NCBI RefSeq assembly: GCF_033126985.1
Contig: NZ_AP024714.1
Span: 1,628,990 to 1,692,989 of the forward strand
Reading direction: 5' to 3'
Length of the DNA: 64,000 nt
From: Methylomarinovum caldicuralii
GTDB lineage: Bacteria > Pseudomonadota > Gammaproteobacteria > Methylococcales > Methylothermaceae
A program made the position numbers and the translations under genes. Positions 9,219 through 21,960 of this stretch are shown in pieces (the stretch's first letter is position 1; every line of letters starts with the position of its first letter). The notes below the pieces were generated by a model. It saw only the letters and a list, made by a program, of their open reading frames with translations. It searched no databases and was not told the DNA's origin.

Positions 9219-9923
9219 ATGACTGCCTCCCCGCAAACGAACCGGCCCGCCTTGTCCTGGCAGGAGATCGACCTCGTGCTCATGGACATGGACGGCACGC
9301 TGTTGGATCTCAACTTCGACAATCACTTCTGGCTCGAATTCGTCCCCGCCCGCTATGCCGAGAAACACGGCCTGACGGTCGCCCGCGCCAAGGCCGAGCT
9401 GATGCCCCGCTTCGAGGCCCTGAAGGGCAAACTGGAATGGTACTGCCTGGATTACTGGAACCGGGAACTTCGCCTCGACCTGGCGGGTCTGAAGGCGGAA
9501 ATCGCCGGTCTGATCCAAACCCTGCCCCATGTCGACGATTTCCTCAGCGCCGTCAACGACGCCGGTCAGCGCCTGTGGCTGGTGACCAACGCCCATCCCC
9601 AGGCCCTGGCGCTGAAGCTGGAGCGCACCTGCCTGCAGCGCTTCTTCGACCGAATCGTCTGCAGCCATCACTACGGGCACCCCAAGGAATCACAGGCGTT
9701 CTGGCAGGCATTGCACCGCGAGCACCCGTTTCCGCGGGAACGGGCGCTGATGATCGACGACAGTCTGCCGGTGCTCGAAGCGGCCCGGCGATTCGGCATC
9801 GCCCACCAGATCGCCATCAGCCGCCCGGACAGCCGCCAGCCTGAGCGCCGCATCGATGGCTTTCCGGCGGTGGAAGACTTACAATGCCTGCTCCCACCCG
9901 GCTCCGACGGCGGAAACACTTGA
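9219..9923 (+). CDS. yrfG: HAD-family nucleotidase, YrfG-like
   Basis: A 234-residue haloacid dehalogenase-family hydrolase. Motif I is VLMDMDGTLLDLNFDN, motif II is LVTNAHP, and the C-terminal motif is ALMIDDSLPVLEAA. The pattern LDLxFDN(x)FW near the start and WYCLDYW in the cap match E. coli YrfG, which dephosphorylates GMP and IMP. The ATG at 9219 begins the conserved part; an upstream in-frame start at 9165 would overlap cysQ and add residues without family support. It precedes trxA on the same strand. Confidence 0.8.
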   Translation: MTASPQTNRPALSWQEIDLVLMDMDGTLLDLNFDNHFWLEFVPARYAEKHGLTVARAKAELMPRFEALKGKLEWYCLDYWNRELRLDLAGLKAEIAGLIQTLPHVDDFLSAVNDAGQRLWLVTNAHPQALALKLERTCLQRFFDRIVCSHHYGHPKESQAFWQALHREHPFPRERALMIDDSLPVLEAARRFGIAHQIAISRPDSRQPERRIDGFPAVEDLQCLLPPGSDGGNT

Positions 9924-10018
9924 AATTCAGCAACGATTAAGCTGAAATGTCCGGCAAATCGGAGCCTGCCGGAGTCTTTCCGATTCAACTTCCTGAAACT
10001 GCCCATGTGGTGACCCGC

Positions 10019-10345
10019 GTGAGTGACGCAATCGTTCATGTAACCGACGACAATTTCGAAGAAGAAGTACTAAAATCCAAATTGCCGGTGCTGGTGGACT
10101 TCTGGGCGGAATGGTGCGGCCCCTGCAAGATGATCGCCCCCATTCTGGACCAGATCGCCGAGGAATATCAGGAGCGTCTCAAAGTCGCCAAGCTGAACAT
10201 CGACGAGAGCCCCAAGACCCCGCAGCATTACGGGGTTCGCGGCATTCCGACCCTGATGCTGTTCAAAGACGGTGAAGTGGAGGCCACCAAGGTGGGGGCC
10301 CTGAGCAAATCCCAACTGGAGGCTTTCCTGGAACAGAACCTCTAA
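10019..10345 (+). CDS. trxA: Thioredoxin
   Basis: A classical cytoplasmic thioredoxin of 108 residues with active site WCGPC, preceded by VLVDFWAE and followed by the cis-proline loop GIPTLMLF. It reduces protein disulfides with electrons from thioredoxin reductase. The start is taken as GTG at 10019, giving the standard family length; the frame is open to an ATG at 9947, which would add 24 residues not seen in the family. It lies upstream of rho, the same order as in E. coli. Confidence 0.92.
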   Translation: MSDAIVHVTDDNFEEEVLKSKLPVLVDFWAEWCGPCKMIAPILDQIAEEYQERLKVAKLNIDESPKTPQHYGVRGIPTLMLFKDGEVEATKVGALSKSQLEAFLEQNL

Positions 10346-10463
10346 CTTCCAGGCACGCCCGCCCTCTTCCGGAGCGCGGGCTTCCCTCCCGCCGTCCCCA
10401 CGCTCTTCCTCCCCGCTTCCCGGCGGACCCGAATCTTTACAACATCCAATCCGCAATCCGACT

Positions 10464-11723
10464 ATGAACCTTACCGAACTGAAACGCAAATCCGCGGCCG
10501 AGTTGCTGGAAATCGCCGAATCCCTCGGAATCGAGGGGGTTTCCCGCAGCCGCAAGCAGGATCTGATCTTCGCCATTCTCAAGAAGGTCGCCAAAAACGG
10601 CGAGGACATCTACAGCGAAGGGGTGCTGGAGATCCTCCAGGACGGCTTCGGCTTCCTGCGCTCGCCCGACGCTTCCTACCTGGCAGGGCCGGATGACATC
10701 TACGTCTCCCCCAGCCAGATCCGCCGCTTCAGCCTGCGCACCGGAGACACCGTCTCCGGCAAGATCCGCCCGCCGAAGGAAGGCGAACGCTATTTCGCCA
10801 TGCTCAAGGTGGAGAAGATCAACTTCGAGCCACCGGAGAACGCCAAGCACAAGGTGGATTTCTCCAACCTGACGCCGCTGTTCCCCCAGGAACGCTTCGT
10901 GCTCGAGATCGGCAACGGCAGCACCGAAGACCTGACCGCCCGGGTCATCGACCTGGTCGCCCCCATCGGCAAGGGCCAGCGCGGCCTGATCGTCTCGCCG
11001 CCGAAGGCGGGCAAGACCATGATCCTGCAGAACATCGCCCACTCCATCGCCATCAAGAACCCGGAATGCTACCTGATCGTGCTGCTGATCGACGAGCGTC
11101 CAGAGGAAGTGACGGAGATGACCCGCAGCGTCCGCGGCGAGGTGGTGTCGAGCACCTTCGACGAGCCGCCGGCCCGCCACGTCCAGGTGGCGGAGATGGT
11201 GATCGAGAAGGCCAAACGCCTGGTGGAGCACAAGCGCGACGTGGTCATCCTGCTCGATTCCATCACCCGCCTGGCACGGGCCTACAACACCGTGGTGCCC
11301 TCCTCCGGCAAACTGCTGACCGGCGGCGTGGACGCCAACGCCCTGGAAAAGCCCAAGCGCTTCTTCGGCGCCGCCCGCAACATCGAGGAAGGCGGCAGCC
11401 TCACCATCATCGCCACCGCGCTGGTGGAAACCGGCTCACGCATGGACGATGTCATCTACGAGGAATTCAAGGGCACCGGCAACATGGAGCTGCACCTGGA
11501 ACGCAAGATCGCCGAAAAGCGCATCTACCCGGCCATCAACATCAACCGTTCCGGCACCCGCCGCGAGGAGTTCCTGGTGCCTCCGGACGAACTGCAGAAG
11601 GCCTGGATCCTGCGCAAGATCCTGCAACCGATGGACGAGATCGCCGCCATCGAATTCCTCCTCGACCGCCTGCGCAAGACCAAGACCAACGCGGAGTTCT
11701 TCGAGGCGATGAAACGGGCCTGA
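10464..11723 (+). CDS. rho: Transcription termination factor Rho
   Basis: A 419-residue hexameric RNA-dependent ATPase that ends transcription at C-rich sites. The N-terminal helical region ([14 protein letters not shown]) is followed by the cold-shock-like RNA-binding domain with GFGFLR, the P-loop SPPKAGKT, Walker [17 protein letters not shown], and the Q/R loop region (GGVDANAL). Length equals the E. coli protein. The 118-bp gap after trxA holds a GCCCGC/GCGGGC hairpin without a T-run, which could be part of a rho leader rather than a terminator. No functional gene follows on this strand. Confidence 0.97.
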   Translation: MNLTELKRKSAAELLEIAESLGIEGVSRSRKQDLIFAILKKVAKNGEDIYSEGVLEILQDGFGFLRSPDASYLAGPDDIYVSPSQIRRFSLRTGDTVSGKIRPPKEGERYFAMLKVEKINFEPPENAKHKVDFSNLTPLFPQERFVLEIGNGSTEDLTARVIDLVAPIGKGQRGLIVSPPKAGKTMILQNIAHSIAIKNPECYLIVLLIDERPEEVTEMTRSVRGEVVSSTFDEPPARHVQVAEMVIEKAKRLVEHKRDVVILLDSITRLARAYNTVVPSSGKLLTGGVDANALEKPKRFFGAARNIEEGGSLTIIATALVETGSRMDDVIYEEFKGTGNMELHLERKIAEKRIYPAININRSGTRREEFLVPPDELQKAWILRKILQPMDEIAAIEFLLDRLRKTKTNAEFFEAMKRA

Positions 11724-12177
11724 CGGCAATCCCAAACCCGCCACAGCGGCGGCTGCGCCTGTCGGGCCTCGGCACACCATTCTACCGCCTGCACGTCGGC
11801 CAGCAAAACCTGCAGCGCCTCCGGATCGAAACCCTCCGCCTCGGTGGCGAACCACAGCCGACCGCCGAACGTCCGCTGCAACCTGAGCCCTCCGACCGCA
11901 CCCGAGCCAGACCGTCGCCAGCTGGAACCGGCTCGCCCACAGCCGCAGTACCAGGGCGCCATCGTCGGTGATCGCTTTGAGCAGCACCAGCGCTTCGGGA
12001 TGACCGACGTGAAACCGCGGCAACACCGGCACCCGGGTCAAACTCAAATCCACCTCCGGCGTCAGCCAACGCACGTCACGACCGGGCCGGCCGCCACCGC
12101 ACGGAAAAAGACGAAAAAGCCGCCCAGTGGGGATGCCGGGCGAGCCATTGAGAGATCTGGGTCAGCAGCGGGGACAT
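11724..12177 (-). pseudogene. Decayed DedA/LssY-like gene remnant
   Basis: No intact gene fills the rho-hemL gap, but the minus strand holds protein-like fragments in shifting frames. From ATG at 12177: MSPLLTQISQWLARHPHWAA, resembling the start of DedA-type membrane proteins. From about 12074: LTRVPVLPRFHVGHPEALVL and LVLRLWASRFQLATVWLG, resembling the C-terminal LssY-type domain of DedA/PAP2 fusions. After a further frameshift come GLRLQRTFGGRLWFATE and VEWCAEARQAQPPLWRVWD, up to the rho stop. The middle membrane part is missing, so this looks like a deleted and frameshifted gene. The family assignment is from memory of motif style and is tentative. Confidence 0.45.
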
Positions 12178-12208
12178 CGGTGACGGACGGCCGTCCCCGG
12201 ACGCGGCC

Positions 12209-13495
12209 TTACAGGCGGCGCAGCACCCGTTCGGCCGCGGCCAGGGTGGCGGTAATGGCGTCGTCGTCGTGGACGGCGGAGACGAAACCGGCCTCGAACG
12301 CCGACGGCGCCAGATACACCCCCTCTTCCAGCATACCGTGGAAGAAGCGTTTGAAGCGTTCCTGGTCGCAGGCCATCACCGCGGCAAAATCGGCCACCTC
12401 GTCCGCCTCGGTGAAGAACAGGCCGAACATGCCGCCGACGCAGTTGGTCCGCAGCGCCACCCCCGCCGACTCGGCCCGCTGGCGCAGGCCGGCGCACAAG
12501 GACTCGGTCTTCTCCTCCAGGCGCTCGAAGAAGCCGGTTTCGGACACCAGTTCGAGGGTTCTAAGACCTGCGGCCATGGCCACCGGATTGCCCGACAGGG
12601 TGCCGGCCTGATACACCGGCCCGACCGGGGCCAGCCGTTCCATGATCTCCCGCCTGCCGCCGAAGGCCCCCACGGGCATGCCGCCGCCGATGACCTTGCC
12701 CAGACAGGTCAGGTCCGGGGTGATGCCGAAACGCTGCTGGGCCCCGCCCAGGGCGACGCGGAAACCGGTCATGACCTCGTCGAAGATCAGCACCGCCCCG
12801 TGGCGGTCGCACACTTCCCGCAGGGTCTGGAGAAAACCGGGCTTTGGCGGCACGCAGTTCATGTTGCCGGCCACCGGCTCGACGATGATGCAGGCGATCT
12901 CCCCGCCCTGGCGCTCGAACAGTTCCCGCACCGCGTCGCTGTCGTTGTACGGCAGGGTCAGGGTGTGTTCGGCGACGCTGGTCGGGACCCCGGGGGAACC
13001 GGGCACCCCGCAGGTCAGGGCGCCGGAGCCGGCCTTGACCAACAGGGCGTCGGCGTGGCCGTGATAACAGCCCTCGAACTTCACCACCTTGTCGCGCCCG
13101 GTGTAGCCGCGGGCCAGACGGATGGCGCTCATGGTGGCCTCGGTGCCGGAATTGACCATCCGCACCATTTCCAGCGACGGCACCAGGCGGCACAGCAGCT
13201 CGGCCATGCGCACCTCGATCTCGGTGGGAGCGCCGAAGCTCAGGCCCTTTTCCGCCGCCGCCCGGACTGCCGCGAGCACCTCCGGATGGGCGTGGCCCAG
13301 GATCATCGGCCCCCAGGATCCGACGTAATCGATGTAACGCCGTCCCTCCACGTCGTACACGAACGGCCCCTTGGCCCGTTCGATGAACGGCGGGGTGCCA
13401 CCCACCCCCTTAAAGGCCCGCACCGGGGAGTTGACCCCGCCGGGAATCACCTGCTGGGCACGTTCGAACAATTGTCGGGAAGATTTCATCGGCAT
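12209..13495 (-). CDS. hemL: Glutamate-1-semialdehyde 2,1-aminomutase
   Basis: A 428-residue PLP enzyme that converts glutamate-1-semialdehyde to 5-aminolevulinate, the second step of C5-type haem synthesis. Typical sequences: [20 protein letters not shown] at the N-terminus, [17 protein letters not shown], the PLP-phosphate region, [13 protein letters not shown], and the PLP lysine in [17 protein letters not shown]. Full length. It is followed downstream by the LssY-like remnant and lies four bases after the thiSG stop region, so it may be read with thiSG and the DAHP synthase gene as one transcript. Confidence 0.96.
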   Translation of the reverse strand: MPMKSSRQLFERAQQVIPGGVNSPVRAFKGVGGTPPFIERAKGPFVYDVEGRRYIDYVGSWGPMILGHAHPEVLAAVRAAAEKGLSFGAPTEIEVRMAELLCRLVPSLEMVRMVNSGTEATMSAIRLARGYTGRDKVVKFEGCYHGHADALLVKAGSGALTCGVPGSPGVPTSVAEHTLTLPYNDSDAVRELFERQGGEIACIIVEPVAGNMNCVPPKPGFLQTLREVCDRHGAVLIFDEVMTGFRVALGGAQQRFGITPDLTCLGKVIGGGMPVGAFGGRREIMERLAPVGPVYQAGTLSGNPVAMAAGLRTLELVSETGFFERLEEKTESLCAGLRQRAESAGVALRTNCVGGMFGLFFTEADEVADFAAVMACDQERFKRFFHGMLEEGVYLAPSAFEAGFVSAVHDDDAITATLAAAERVLRRL

Positions 13496-13498
13496 ACT

Positions 13499-14494
13499 TC
13501 AGAAAAAGGTTCCGTCCAGGGGCGAGGAAGCCGAGGCATAACGGCGCCGCGGCATCCGTCCGGCCAGATAGGCCTTGCGGCCGGCTTCGACGCCCAGCTT
13601 CATGGCCTCGGCCATCAGCACCGGATTTTTGGCCTCGGCGATGGCGGTGTTCATCAGCACCCCATCGCAGCCCAGTTCCATCGCCACCGCCGCATCGGAG
13701 GCGGTCCCCACCCCGGCGTCCACCAGGATCGGCACCGAGGCGTTTTCGACGATGGTGCGGATGTTGTAGGGATTGCGGATGCCAAGGCCGGAGCCGATGG
13801 GGGCCGCCAACGGCATCACCGCGATGCAGCCGACGTCCTCGAGCTTTTTCGCCACCACCGGGTCGTCGTTGGTGTAGACCATGACCTCGAAGCCGTCGTC
13901 CACCAGGATCCTGGCCGCCTCCAGGGTGGCGACCACGTCCGGATAAAGGGTCTTCTCGTCGCCCAGCACTTCCAGCTTCACCAGTCGGTGACCGCCGAGA
14001 AGCTCCCGCGCCAGCTGACAGGTGCGGACGGCGTCCGCCACCGTGTAGCAGCCGGCGGTATTGGGGAGGATGGTGTATTTTTCCGGCGAAATCACGTCGA
14101 GCAGGTTAGGCTCGTCGGCATGCTGACCGATGTTGGTACGACGGATGGCGACGGTGACGATCTCGGCGCCGCTGGCCTCGATCGCCGCCTTGGTCTCGGC
14201 CAGATCCTTGTACTTGCCGGTGCCCACCAGCAGGCGGGAGCGATAAGTCCGACCGGCGATCACCAGAGGATCGTCCCCGCCCTGACCGCCGCCGATGGCG
14301 CGGACGATCTCGACGCGGTCGCCGGCGGCCAGGCTTTCTTCCCGGTAGTGGTCACGGGGGACGATCCGACCGTTGCGCTCGACCGCGATCCGCTGACCGA
14401 CCAGCCCCAGCTCGGCCACCAGATCCGCCACCGAACTGCCGACCGCGACCCGGTGGCACTCGCCGTTGACGAAAATCTCCACCGTGGTGCTCAT
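13499..14494 (-). CDS. thiSG: ThiS-ThiG fusion (sulfur carrier / thiazole synthase)
   Basis: A 331-residue fusion. Residues 1-70 are a ThiS ubiquitin-like sulfur carrier ([20 protein letters not shown], ending AIGGG). Residues 74-331 are ThiG, thiazole synthase, with the Schiff-base lysine in VKLEVLGD (Lys173), the phosphate loop [12 protein letters not shown], and [12 protein letters not shown]. Free ThiS needs its C-terminal Gly-Gly to carry a thiocarboxylate, but here GG is internal, followed by QGGDDP. Either the linker is cut or another carrier is used. It makes the thiazole phosphate of thiamine. It overlaps the upstream DAHP synthase gene by 4 bp. Confidence 0.93.
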   Translation of the reverse strand: MSTTVEIFVNGECHRVAVGSSVADLVAELGLVGQRIAVERNGRIVPRDHYREESLAAGDRVEIVRAIGGGQGGDDPLVIAGRTYRSRLLVGTGKYKDLAETKAAIEASGAEIVTVAIRRTNIGQHADEPNLLDVISPEKYTILPNTAGCYTVADAVRTCQLARELLGGHRLVKLEVLGDEKTLYPDVVATLEAARILVDDGFEVMVYTNDDPVVAKKLEDVGCIAVMPLAAPIGSGLGIRNPYNIRTIVENASVPILVDAGVGTASDAAVAMELGCDGVLMNTAIAEAKNPVLMAEAMKLGVEAGRKAYLAGRMPRRRYASASSPLDGTFF

Positions 14495-15558
14495 ACGCCG
14501 TTACCCCGCCGCTCCCGCACGGCTTCCGCCAGCTTCTGCAGCACGTGTTCGGTATCCTCCCAGCCGATGCAGGCGTCGGTGATGCTCTTGCCGTATTCCA
14601 GCGGGACGCCGGGCTTGAGATCCTGACGGCCTTCCTTGAGGTTGCTCTCCACCATCACCCCGATGATGCGGTCGTCACCGGCGGCGATCTGGCCGGCGAC
14701 GTCGTCGCACACCAACAGCTGGCGCTTGTACTGTTTGAGGCTGTTGCCGTGGCTGAAGTCGATCATCAACCGCGGCGGCAGGCCCGCCTGTTCCAGGGAT
14801 TCGGCGGCCTGGTTGACGCTTTCGGCGTCGTAATTGGGATGCCTGCCGCCGCGCAGGATCAAGTGGCAGTCCTCGTTGCCGGTGGTGGAGAAGATCGCCG
14901 AGCGCCCCTCCTTGGTAAGGGACAGGAAGTGGTGCGGGCGGCTGGCAGAGGCAATGGCGTCCACCGCCACCTGGACGGTGCCGTCGGTGGCGTTCTTGAA
15001 GCCGACCGGACACGACAGCCCCGAGGCCAGTTCCCGATGGACCTGGCTTTCGGTGGTGCGGGCGCCGATGGCCCCCCAGGAAACCAGGTCGGCAAGGTAC
15101 TGGGGCGTGATGAGATCCAGAAACTCGGTCGCCGCCGGCAGCCCCAGATCGTTGATATCCAGCAGCAGCCGGCGGCCGATTCTGAGGCCCTTGTTGATGT
15201 TGAAGCTTTCGTCCAGATCCGGATCGTTGATCAGCCCCTTCCAGCCGACCCGGGTGCGGGGCTTTTCGAAATAGACCCGCATCACCACCATCAGCTCGTC
15301 GGCGAGGGATTCCCGCCACTTCACCAGGCGACTGGCATATTCGCGGGCGGCATCGGGATCGTGGATGGAACAGGGACCGATGACCACCAGCAGGCGGTCG
15401 TCGTCACCGCTGAGAATGTCGTGGATCGCCCGGCGGGCTTCGAACACGGTGTGGGCGGCGGTTTCCGTGATGGGCAATTCCTCGTGCACCTGCACGGGCG
15501 GAATTACCTCCTTGAGCTCGCGGATGCGCAGATTCTCGGTCTGATAACGATTGGGCAT
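14491..15558 (-). CDS. aroG: 3-deoxy-7-phosphoheptulonate synthase, class I
   Basis: A 355-residue type I DAHP synthase that joins phosphoenolpyruvate and erythrose 4-phosphate, the entry step of aromatic amino acid synthesis. Motifs include [33 protein letters not shown], the metal/substrate region [28 protein letters not shown], and [15 protein letters not shown]. Which of the three E. coli feedback classes it belongs to cannot be read by eye, so the symbol is approximate. Its last bases overlap the thiSG start, showing translational coupling, although the two pathways are unrelated. Confidence 0.92.
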   Translation of the reverse strand: MPNRYQTENLRIRELKEVIPPVQVHEELPITETAAHTVFEARRAIHDILSGDDDRLLVVIGPCSIHDPDAAREYASRLVKWRESLADELMVVMRVYFEKPRTRVGWKGLINDPDLDESFNINKGLRIGRRLLLDINDLGLPAATEFLDLITPQYLADLVSWGAIGARTTESQVHRELASGLSCPVGFKNATDGTVQVAVDAIASASRPHHFLSLTKEGRSAIFSTTGNEDCHLILRGGRHPNYDAESVNQAAESLEQAGLPPRLMIDFSHGNSLKQYKRQLLVCDDVAGQIAAGDDRIIGVMVESNLKEGRQDLKPGVPLEYGKSITDACIGWEDTEHVLQKLAEAVRERRGNGV

Positions 15559-15636
15559 AGCGGCATGTCCTGCAATTTAGATATGGAGCCGAGAAGGCTT
15601 GGAAAATTCGCTCATTCTATCATTTTGAGGCCGCAG

Positions 15637-16200
15637 TCAGCGACCCCGCATCAGCGCCGGCCAGGCCGCCCGCAGATAGTTGACCATCGACCACAGGGTC
15701 ATGACCGCGGCCAGGTACAAACCCGCCCGTCCCAGCGGCCACAGCACCCCATGCCACCATTCGATTCCGAACAGCAGCAGGGTGATCGCCGCCATCTGCA
15801 GCGTGGTCTTGACTTTGCCGAGCCAGGACACCTCCACCACACCGCGCTGCCCGATCTCCGCCATCCATTCCCGCAGCGAGGCGATGGTGATCTCGCGGCC
15901 GATGATGATGACCGCGGCGATCGCCATCCCCGGCTCCGGATCGTACTGCACCAGCAACACCAGGGCCGAGGCCACCATCAGCTTGTCGGCCACCGGATCG
16001 AGAAAGGCGCCGAAGCGGGTGGTCTGGCCCAGGCGACGGGCCAACCAGCCGTCGAGCCAGTCGGTCACCGAAGCGACCACGAATACGAAGGCCGCCAGCA
16101 CCCGCATTCCCGGCCAGGGCAGATAGAAGCAAACCACCAGCACCGGAATCAGGGCGATGCGCAGCAAGGTCAGCCAGGTGGCGAGATTGAATCGGGACAT
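15637..16200 (-). CDS. pgsA: CDP-diacylglycerol--glycerol-3-phosphate 3-phosphatidyltransferase
   Basis: A 187-residue integral membrane enzyme that makes phosphatidylglycerophosphate. The CDP-alcohol phosphotransferase motif DG(x2)AR(x8)G(x3)D(x3)D is complete: DWLDGWLARRLGQTTRFGAF followed by LDPVADK. About four to five hydrophobic segments follow, starting with NLATWLTLLRIALIPVLVV. It begins one base after the uvrC stop, reproducing the uvrC-pgsA pair of E. coli, so it should be co-transcribed with uvrC. Confidence 0.95.
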   Translation of the reverse strand: MSRFNLATWLTLLRIALIPVLVVCFYLPWPGMRVLAAFVFVVASVTDWLDGWLARRLGQTTRFGAFLDPVADKLMVASALVLLVQYDPEPGMAIAAVIIIGREITIASLREWMAEIGQRGVVEVSWLGKVKTTLQMAAITLLLFGIEWWHGVLWPLGRAGLYLAAVMTLWSMVNYLRAAWPALMRGR

Positions 16201-16201
16201 G

Positions 16202-18028
16202 TCAGGTTTCCGGTGCGTGGAAGGTTTCGTAAATGCGGCGCGCCAGGGTCGGGCTGATGCCCTCCACCGAAGCCAGAGCCTCGACGCTGGCCTTCTTGAT
16301 CGCCTGCAGGCCGCCGAACTGCTGCAACAGGCGCTGACGCCGCCGGGGGCCCAGTCCGGCGATGGCTTCCAGGGGCGAGGTGCGCTTGGCCCTGCCGCGG
16401 CGCTGGCGGTGGCCGCCGACGGCGAAACGGTGGGCCTCGTCGCGTAGCTGGCGGATCAGCAGCAGCCCCGGATGGTGTTCACCGGGATGGAGCCAGCGCC
16501 CGCTCCAGGCCAGGTACAGGTCCTCGTCGCCGTCGCGGCGCGCAGGCCCTTTGGCCACCCCAACCACCGGCAGATCCCCCAGCCCCAGTTCCTTTAGCAC
16601 CGGCAACACCGCCTGCACCTGCCCCTTGCCGCCGTCGATCAGCAGCAGGTCCGGCGGGCTTTTGCCTTCCCGCTGCAGGCGCTGAAACCGGCGCTGTACC
16701 GCCTGGGCCAGGGCGGCATAATCGTCGCCGGGGGTGATCCCTTCGATGTTGAAACGGCGGTAGGCGGACTTGACCGGACCCTCGGCATCGAAGACCACGC
16801 AGGAAGCCACCGTCTGCTGCCCCTGGAGGTGGCTGATGTCGAAACACTCGATCCGCGCCGGGGGCGTTTCCAAACCCAATAGCGCCTGCAGGGCTTGGCG
16901 CCGCTGCTGCTGGCCGGCCCGCAACGCCAGGCGCTGGCGCAGGGCGACCTCGGCATTGGCCCGGGTCATCTCCAGCCAGTCGCGGCGCCGCCCCCGGGGG
17001 GCGCTGACCCAGCGCACCTGACGCCCGGCCTGGTCGCTGAGCATGGCCCGCAGCAGCTCGGCGTCCTCCGGTTCGTGACTGAGGAGGATCTCCGCCGGCA
17101 CCGGCTTGTCGAGATAATACTGTCCCAGGAAGGCAGCCAGTATCCGGGCCGCGCCGTGGCCCTCGCTGCGGCTGGGGAAGTAGGCTTTGTCCCCCAGATA
17201 GCGGCCGCCGCGGATCCAGGCCACCTGGATACAGGCGATGCCCCCCTCGATGTGACAGGCGATCACGTCCAGATCGCCGCCGGGGCCGGCCACCACCTGG
17301 GTTTCCAGAATTTCCCGCAGGGCGGCGATCTGATCGCGGTAGCGGGCGGCCCGCTCGAAATCCAGTTCCGCCGCGGCCGCCTCCATGCGCCGCACCAGGT
17401 CGTCCACCACCGCCTGACCGTCGCCCTCGAGGAACCGCAGGGTGTCCTCCACGTCGCGGCGGTAGGTTTCCCGGTCCACCCGGCCGACGCAGGGAGCGGT
17501 GCAGCGTTTGATCTGGTACTGCAGGCAGGGGCGGCTGCGGTGGGCGTAATAGCTGTCCTCGCACTGGCGCACCGGAAACGCCCGCTGCAGCAGTTTCAGG
17601 GTCTGGCGCACCGCCGAGGCGCTGGGATAAGGGCCGAAGTAACGCCCCGGGCGTTTGTGGGCGCCGCGGTGGAAGGTCACCCGCGGGAACGGGTGTTCGG
17701 TGGCGACGTAGATGTAGGGGTAGCTCTTGTCGTCCTTGAGGCAGATGTTGTAGCGGGGCCGGTGGCGCTTGACCAGCTGATGCTCGAGCAGCAACGCCTC
17801 CCCCTCGGTGCGGGTGACGGTGACCTCGATCCGCGCCAGCTTGGCGAGCATGGCCCGCTGTTTGGGCGCGGGGGTGCCGCGGAAATAGCTGGAAACCCGT
17901 TTTTTGAGATTGGCGGCCTTGCCGATGTACAGCGGCCGTCCTTCGGCATCGAGCATCTGGTAGACGCCCGGACAGGTGGTCAGGGTGGCGAGAAAGGCTT
18001 CGACATCGAAGGCCGGAACGCTGCTCAT
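16202..18028 (-). CDS. uvrC: Excinuclease ABC subunit C
   Basis: A 608-residue nucleotide-excision repair nuclease. The N-terminal GIY-YIG domain is CPGVYQMLDAEGRPLYIGKA (residues 19-38), followed by the Cys-rich CEDSYYAHRSRPCLQYQIKR, a UVR domain near residue 210 (ELDFERAARYRDQIAAL), the RNase H-like domain (IECFDISHLQGQ, LLLIDGGKGQ), and tandem helix-hairpin-helix motifs at the end (IAGLGPRRRQRLLQQFGG). It cuts on both sides of UvrB-marked lesions. The pgsA gene follows within one base. Confidence 0.97.
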   Translation of the reverse strand: MSSVPAFDVEAFLATLTTCPGVYQMLDAEGRPLYIGKAANLKKRVSSYFRGTPAPKQRAMLAKLARIEVTVTRTEGEALLLEHQLVKRHRPRYNICLKDDKSYPYIYVATEHPFPRVTFHRGAHKRPGRYFGPYPSASAVRQTLKLLQRAFPVRQCEDSYYAHRSRPCLQYQIKRCTAPCVGRVDRETYRRDVEDTLRFLEGDGQAVVDDLVRRMEAAAAELDFERAARYRDQIAALREILETQVVAGPGGDLDVIACHIEGGIACIQVAWIRGGRYLGDKAYFPSRSEGHGAARILAAFLGQYYLDKPVPAEILLSHEPEDAELLRAMLSDQAGRQVRWVSAPRGRRRDWLEMTRANAEVALRQRLALRAGQQQRRQALQALLGLETPPARIECFDISHLQGQQTVASCVVFDAEGPVKSAYRRFNIEGITPGDDYAALAQAVQRRFQRLQREGKSPPDLLLIDGGKGQVQAVLPVLKELGLGDLPVVGVAKGPARRDGDEDLYLAWSGRWLHPGEHHPGLLLIRQLRDEAHRFAVGGHRQRRGRAKRTSPLEAIAGLGPRRRQRLLQQFGGLQAIKKASVEALASVEGISPTLARRIYETFHAPET

Positions 18029-18081
18029 GGCTGCAATCTTTCACATGCTTGAGGCTGCGGGAAAACGGCCCCCCTGCCCCA

Positions 18082-20769
<2,688 letters not shown>

Positions 20770-20849
20770 GGTGACTCCCTAGGCTGAATCGAGCCGGAAA
20801 GTATAGCGCAGGCGGCCGCAGGCGGCCAAACGGAGGCCCGAACCCGAAT

Positions 20850-21578
20850 CTATGCCACCCAGGCGACCGGTGTGCCGATGGCCAGTCCCAGCGCTTGGGC
20901 GGCGCTGCCGCGGTTGACGGCGATCTCCACCAGTCCCGTGGAATTGCAGTACCAGAAGGCCGCCCCTTCGGGAACCTCGCTGAAGGTCCCGGCCTGGGGG
21001 ATTTCACGACCGGCGGCCCGCAGGACTTTCCCCTCCCGGTCATGGCGGAAGGTCAAACCGGTGATGGCGTTGCCGTAATGATCGAGATAGACGACCTCCG
21101 CCAGATCCGCCGGCCAGGCGCTCAGATCCGGTCCCTCCCAGGGCCGCAGCATTCCCTCGGCTTTGCCGCAGGCAAGGGCCGCTGCCACCGGGGCGAACAG
21201 GTCGCGGCCGTGAAAACTGGCCGACAGCTGCGGCGGACGCCAGACGATCTCGAACCAGTTCACAGGATCGCCGCGCTGCACCGCCACGGGGTTGAACAGC
21301 CCGTTGTCCGGCCCGACGAACCATTTGCCGTCGGCCTCCAGCACCACCGGGCGGCGCCTGCCGCCGACGCCGGGATCGACCACGGCCAGGAATACCGTTC
21401 CCCCGGGCCACCAGCGCGCCAGGGCGGCGAGCAGATAGGCGCTGTGCCCGGGATCGGTGCGCGGGGCGTCGTTGACCAGGTCGATGACGTCGATGCCGGG
21501 GGCCTCACGCCGCAGCACGGCCTCCATCTGGCCCAGATAGGGACCGTGACAGCCGAAATCGGTGAACATCACGATCAT
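20850..21578 (-). CDS. SAM hydroxide adenosyltransferase (DUF62 family)
   Basis: A 242-residue protein of the fluorinase-like DUF62 family. It begins MIVMFTDFGCHGPYLGQMEA and contains LVNDAPRTDP, AVVDPGVGG, FVGPDNGLF and VVYLDHYGNAITGL. Known bacterial members split S-adenosylmethionine with water or hydroxide into adenosine and methionine. The ATG at 21578 is chosen because it starts the conserved TDFG motif, although the frame is open to 21713. It is divergent from the thiamine-binding protein gene with a 70-bp shared gap. Confidence 0.88.
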   Translation of the reverse strand: MIVMFTDFGCHGPYLGQMEAVLRREAPGIDVIDLVNDAPRTDPGHSAYLLAALARWWPGGTVFLAVVDPGVGGRRRPVVLEADGKWFVGPDNGLFNPVAVQRGDPVNWFEIVWRPPQLSASFHGRDLFAPVAAALACGKAEGMLRPWEGPDLSAWPADLAEVVYLDHYGNAITGLTFRHDREGKVLRAAGREIPQAGTFSEVPEGAAFWYCNSTGLVEIAVNRGSAAQALGLAIGTPVAWVA

Positions 21579-21648
21579 GGCGTGTGTTCCTGTCTTTCCG
21601 TGGGTGGGGGGATTATGATAGCGGCGATCCCATTCATGGAGACGCCCC

Positions 21649-21960
21649 ATGCAAATCCAAGTGGAATTTTCCATCGTCCCAATCGGCGGCGATCCGCACC
21701 TGGCCCGCGACATCGCCCGCTGTCAGCAGATCCTCCTCGAACACGGCCTGCACGTGGAACTGCATGCCATGGGCACCAACATCGAAGGCGACTGGGATAC
21801 GGTGATGACGGCCATCCGCGCCTGCCACCAGGCGCTGCATCAGGCCGGCAGACCGCGCCTGTACGGGGTGCTCAAAATCGTCAGCGCCGGCGACGGAGAA
21901 AAGCCGTTCGAGGACAAGGTCAACCGGGTGCAACAATTCATGGTCGCCGGGGCCGATTAG
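21649..21960 (+). CDS. MTH1187-family thiamine-binding protein (DUF77)
   Basis: A 103-residue small alpha/beta protein with the DUF77 pattern: [35 protein letters not shown] and [10 protein letters not shown]. Solved members form tetramers and bind thiamine or related pyrimidines, which may link it to the thiSG gene elsewhere in the window, by inference. The last bases overlap the end of the convergent ttcA gene by 4 bp. Confidence 0.85.
   Translation: MQIQVEFSIVPIGGDPHLARDIARCQQILLEHGLHVELHAMGTNIEGDWDTVMTAIRACHQALHQAGRPRLYGVLKIVSAGDGEKPFEDKVNRVQQFMVAGAD

Noticed and set aside
10346-10463. GCCCGC/GCGGGC hairpin between trxA and rho as a terminator
   Set aside because: No T-run follows, and rho lies directly downstream; more likely leader structure, so it was not listed as a terminator.
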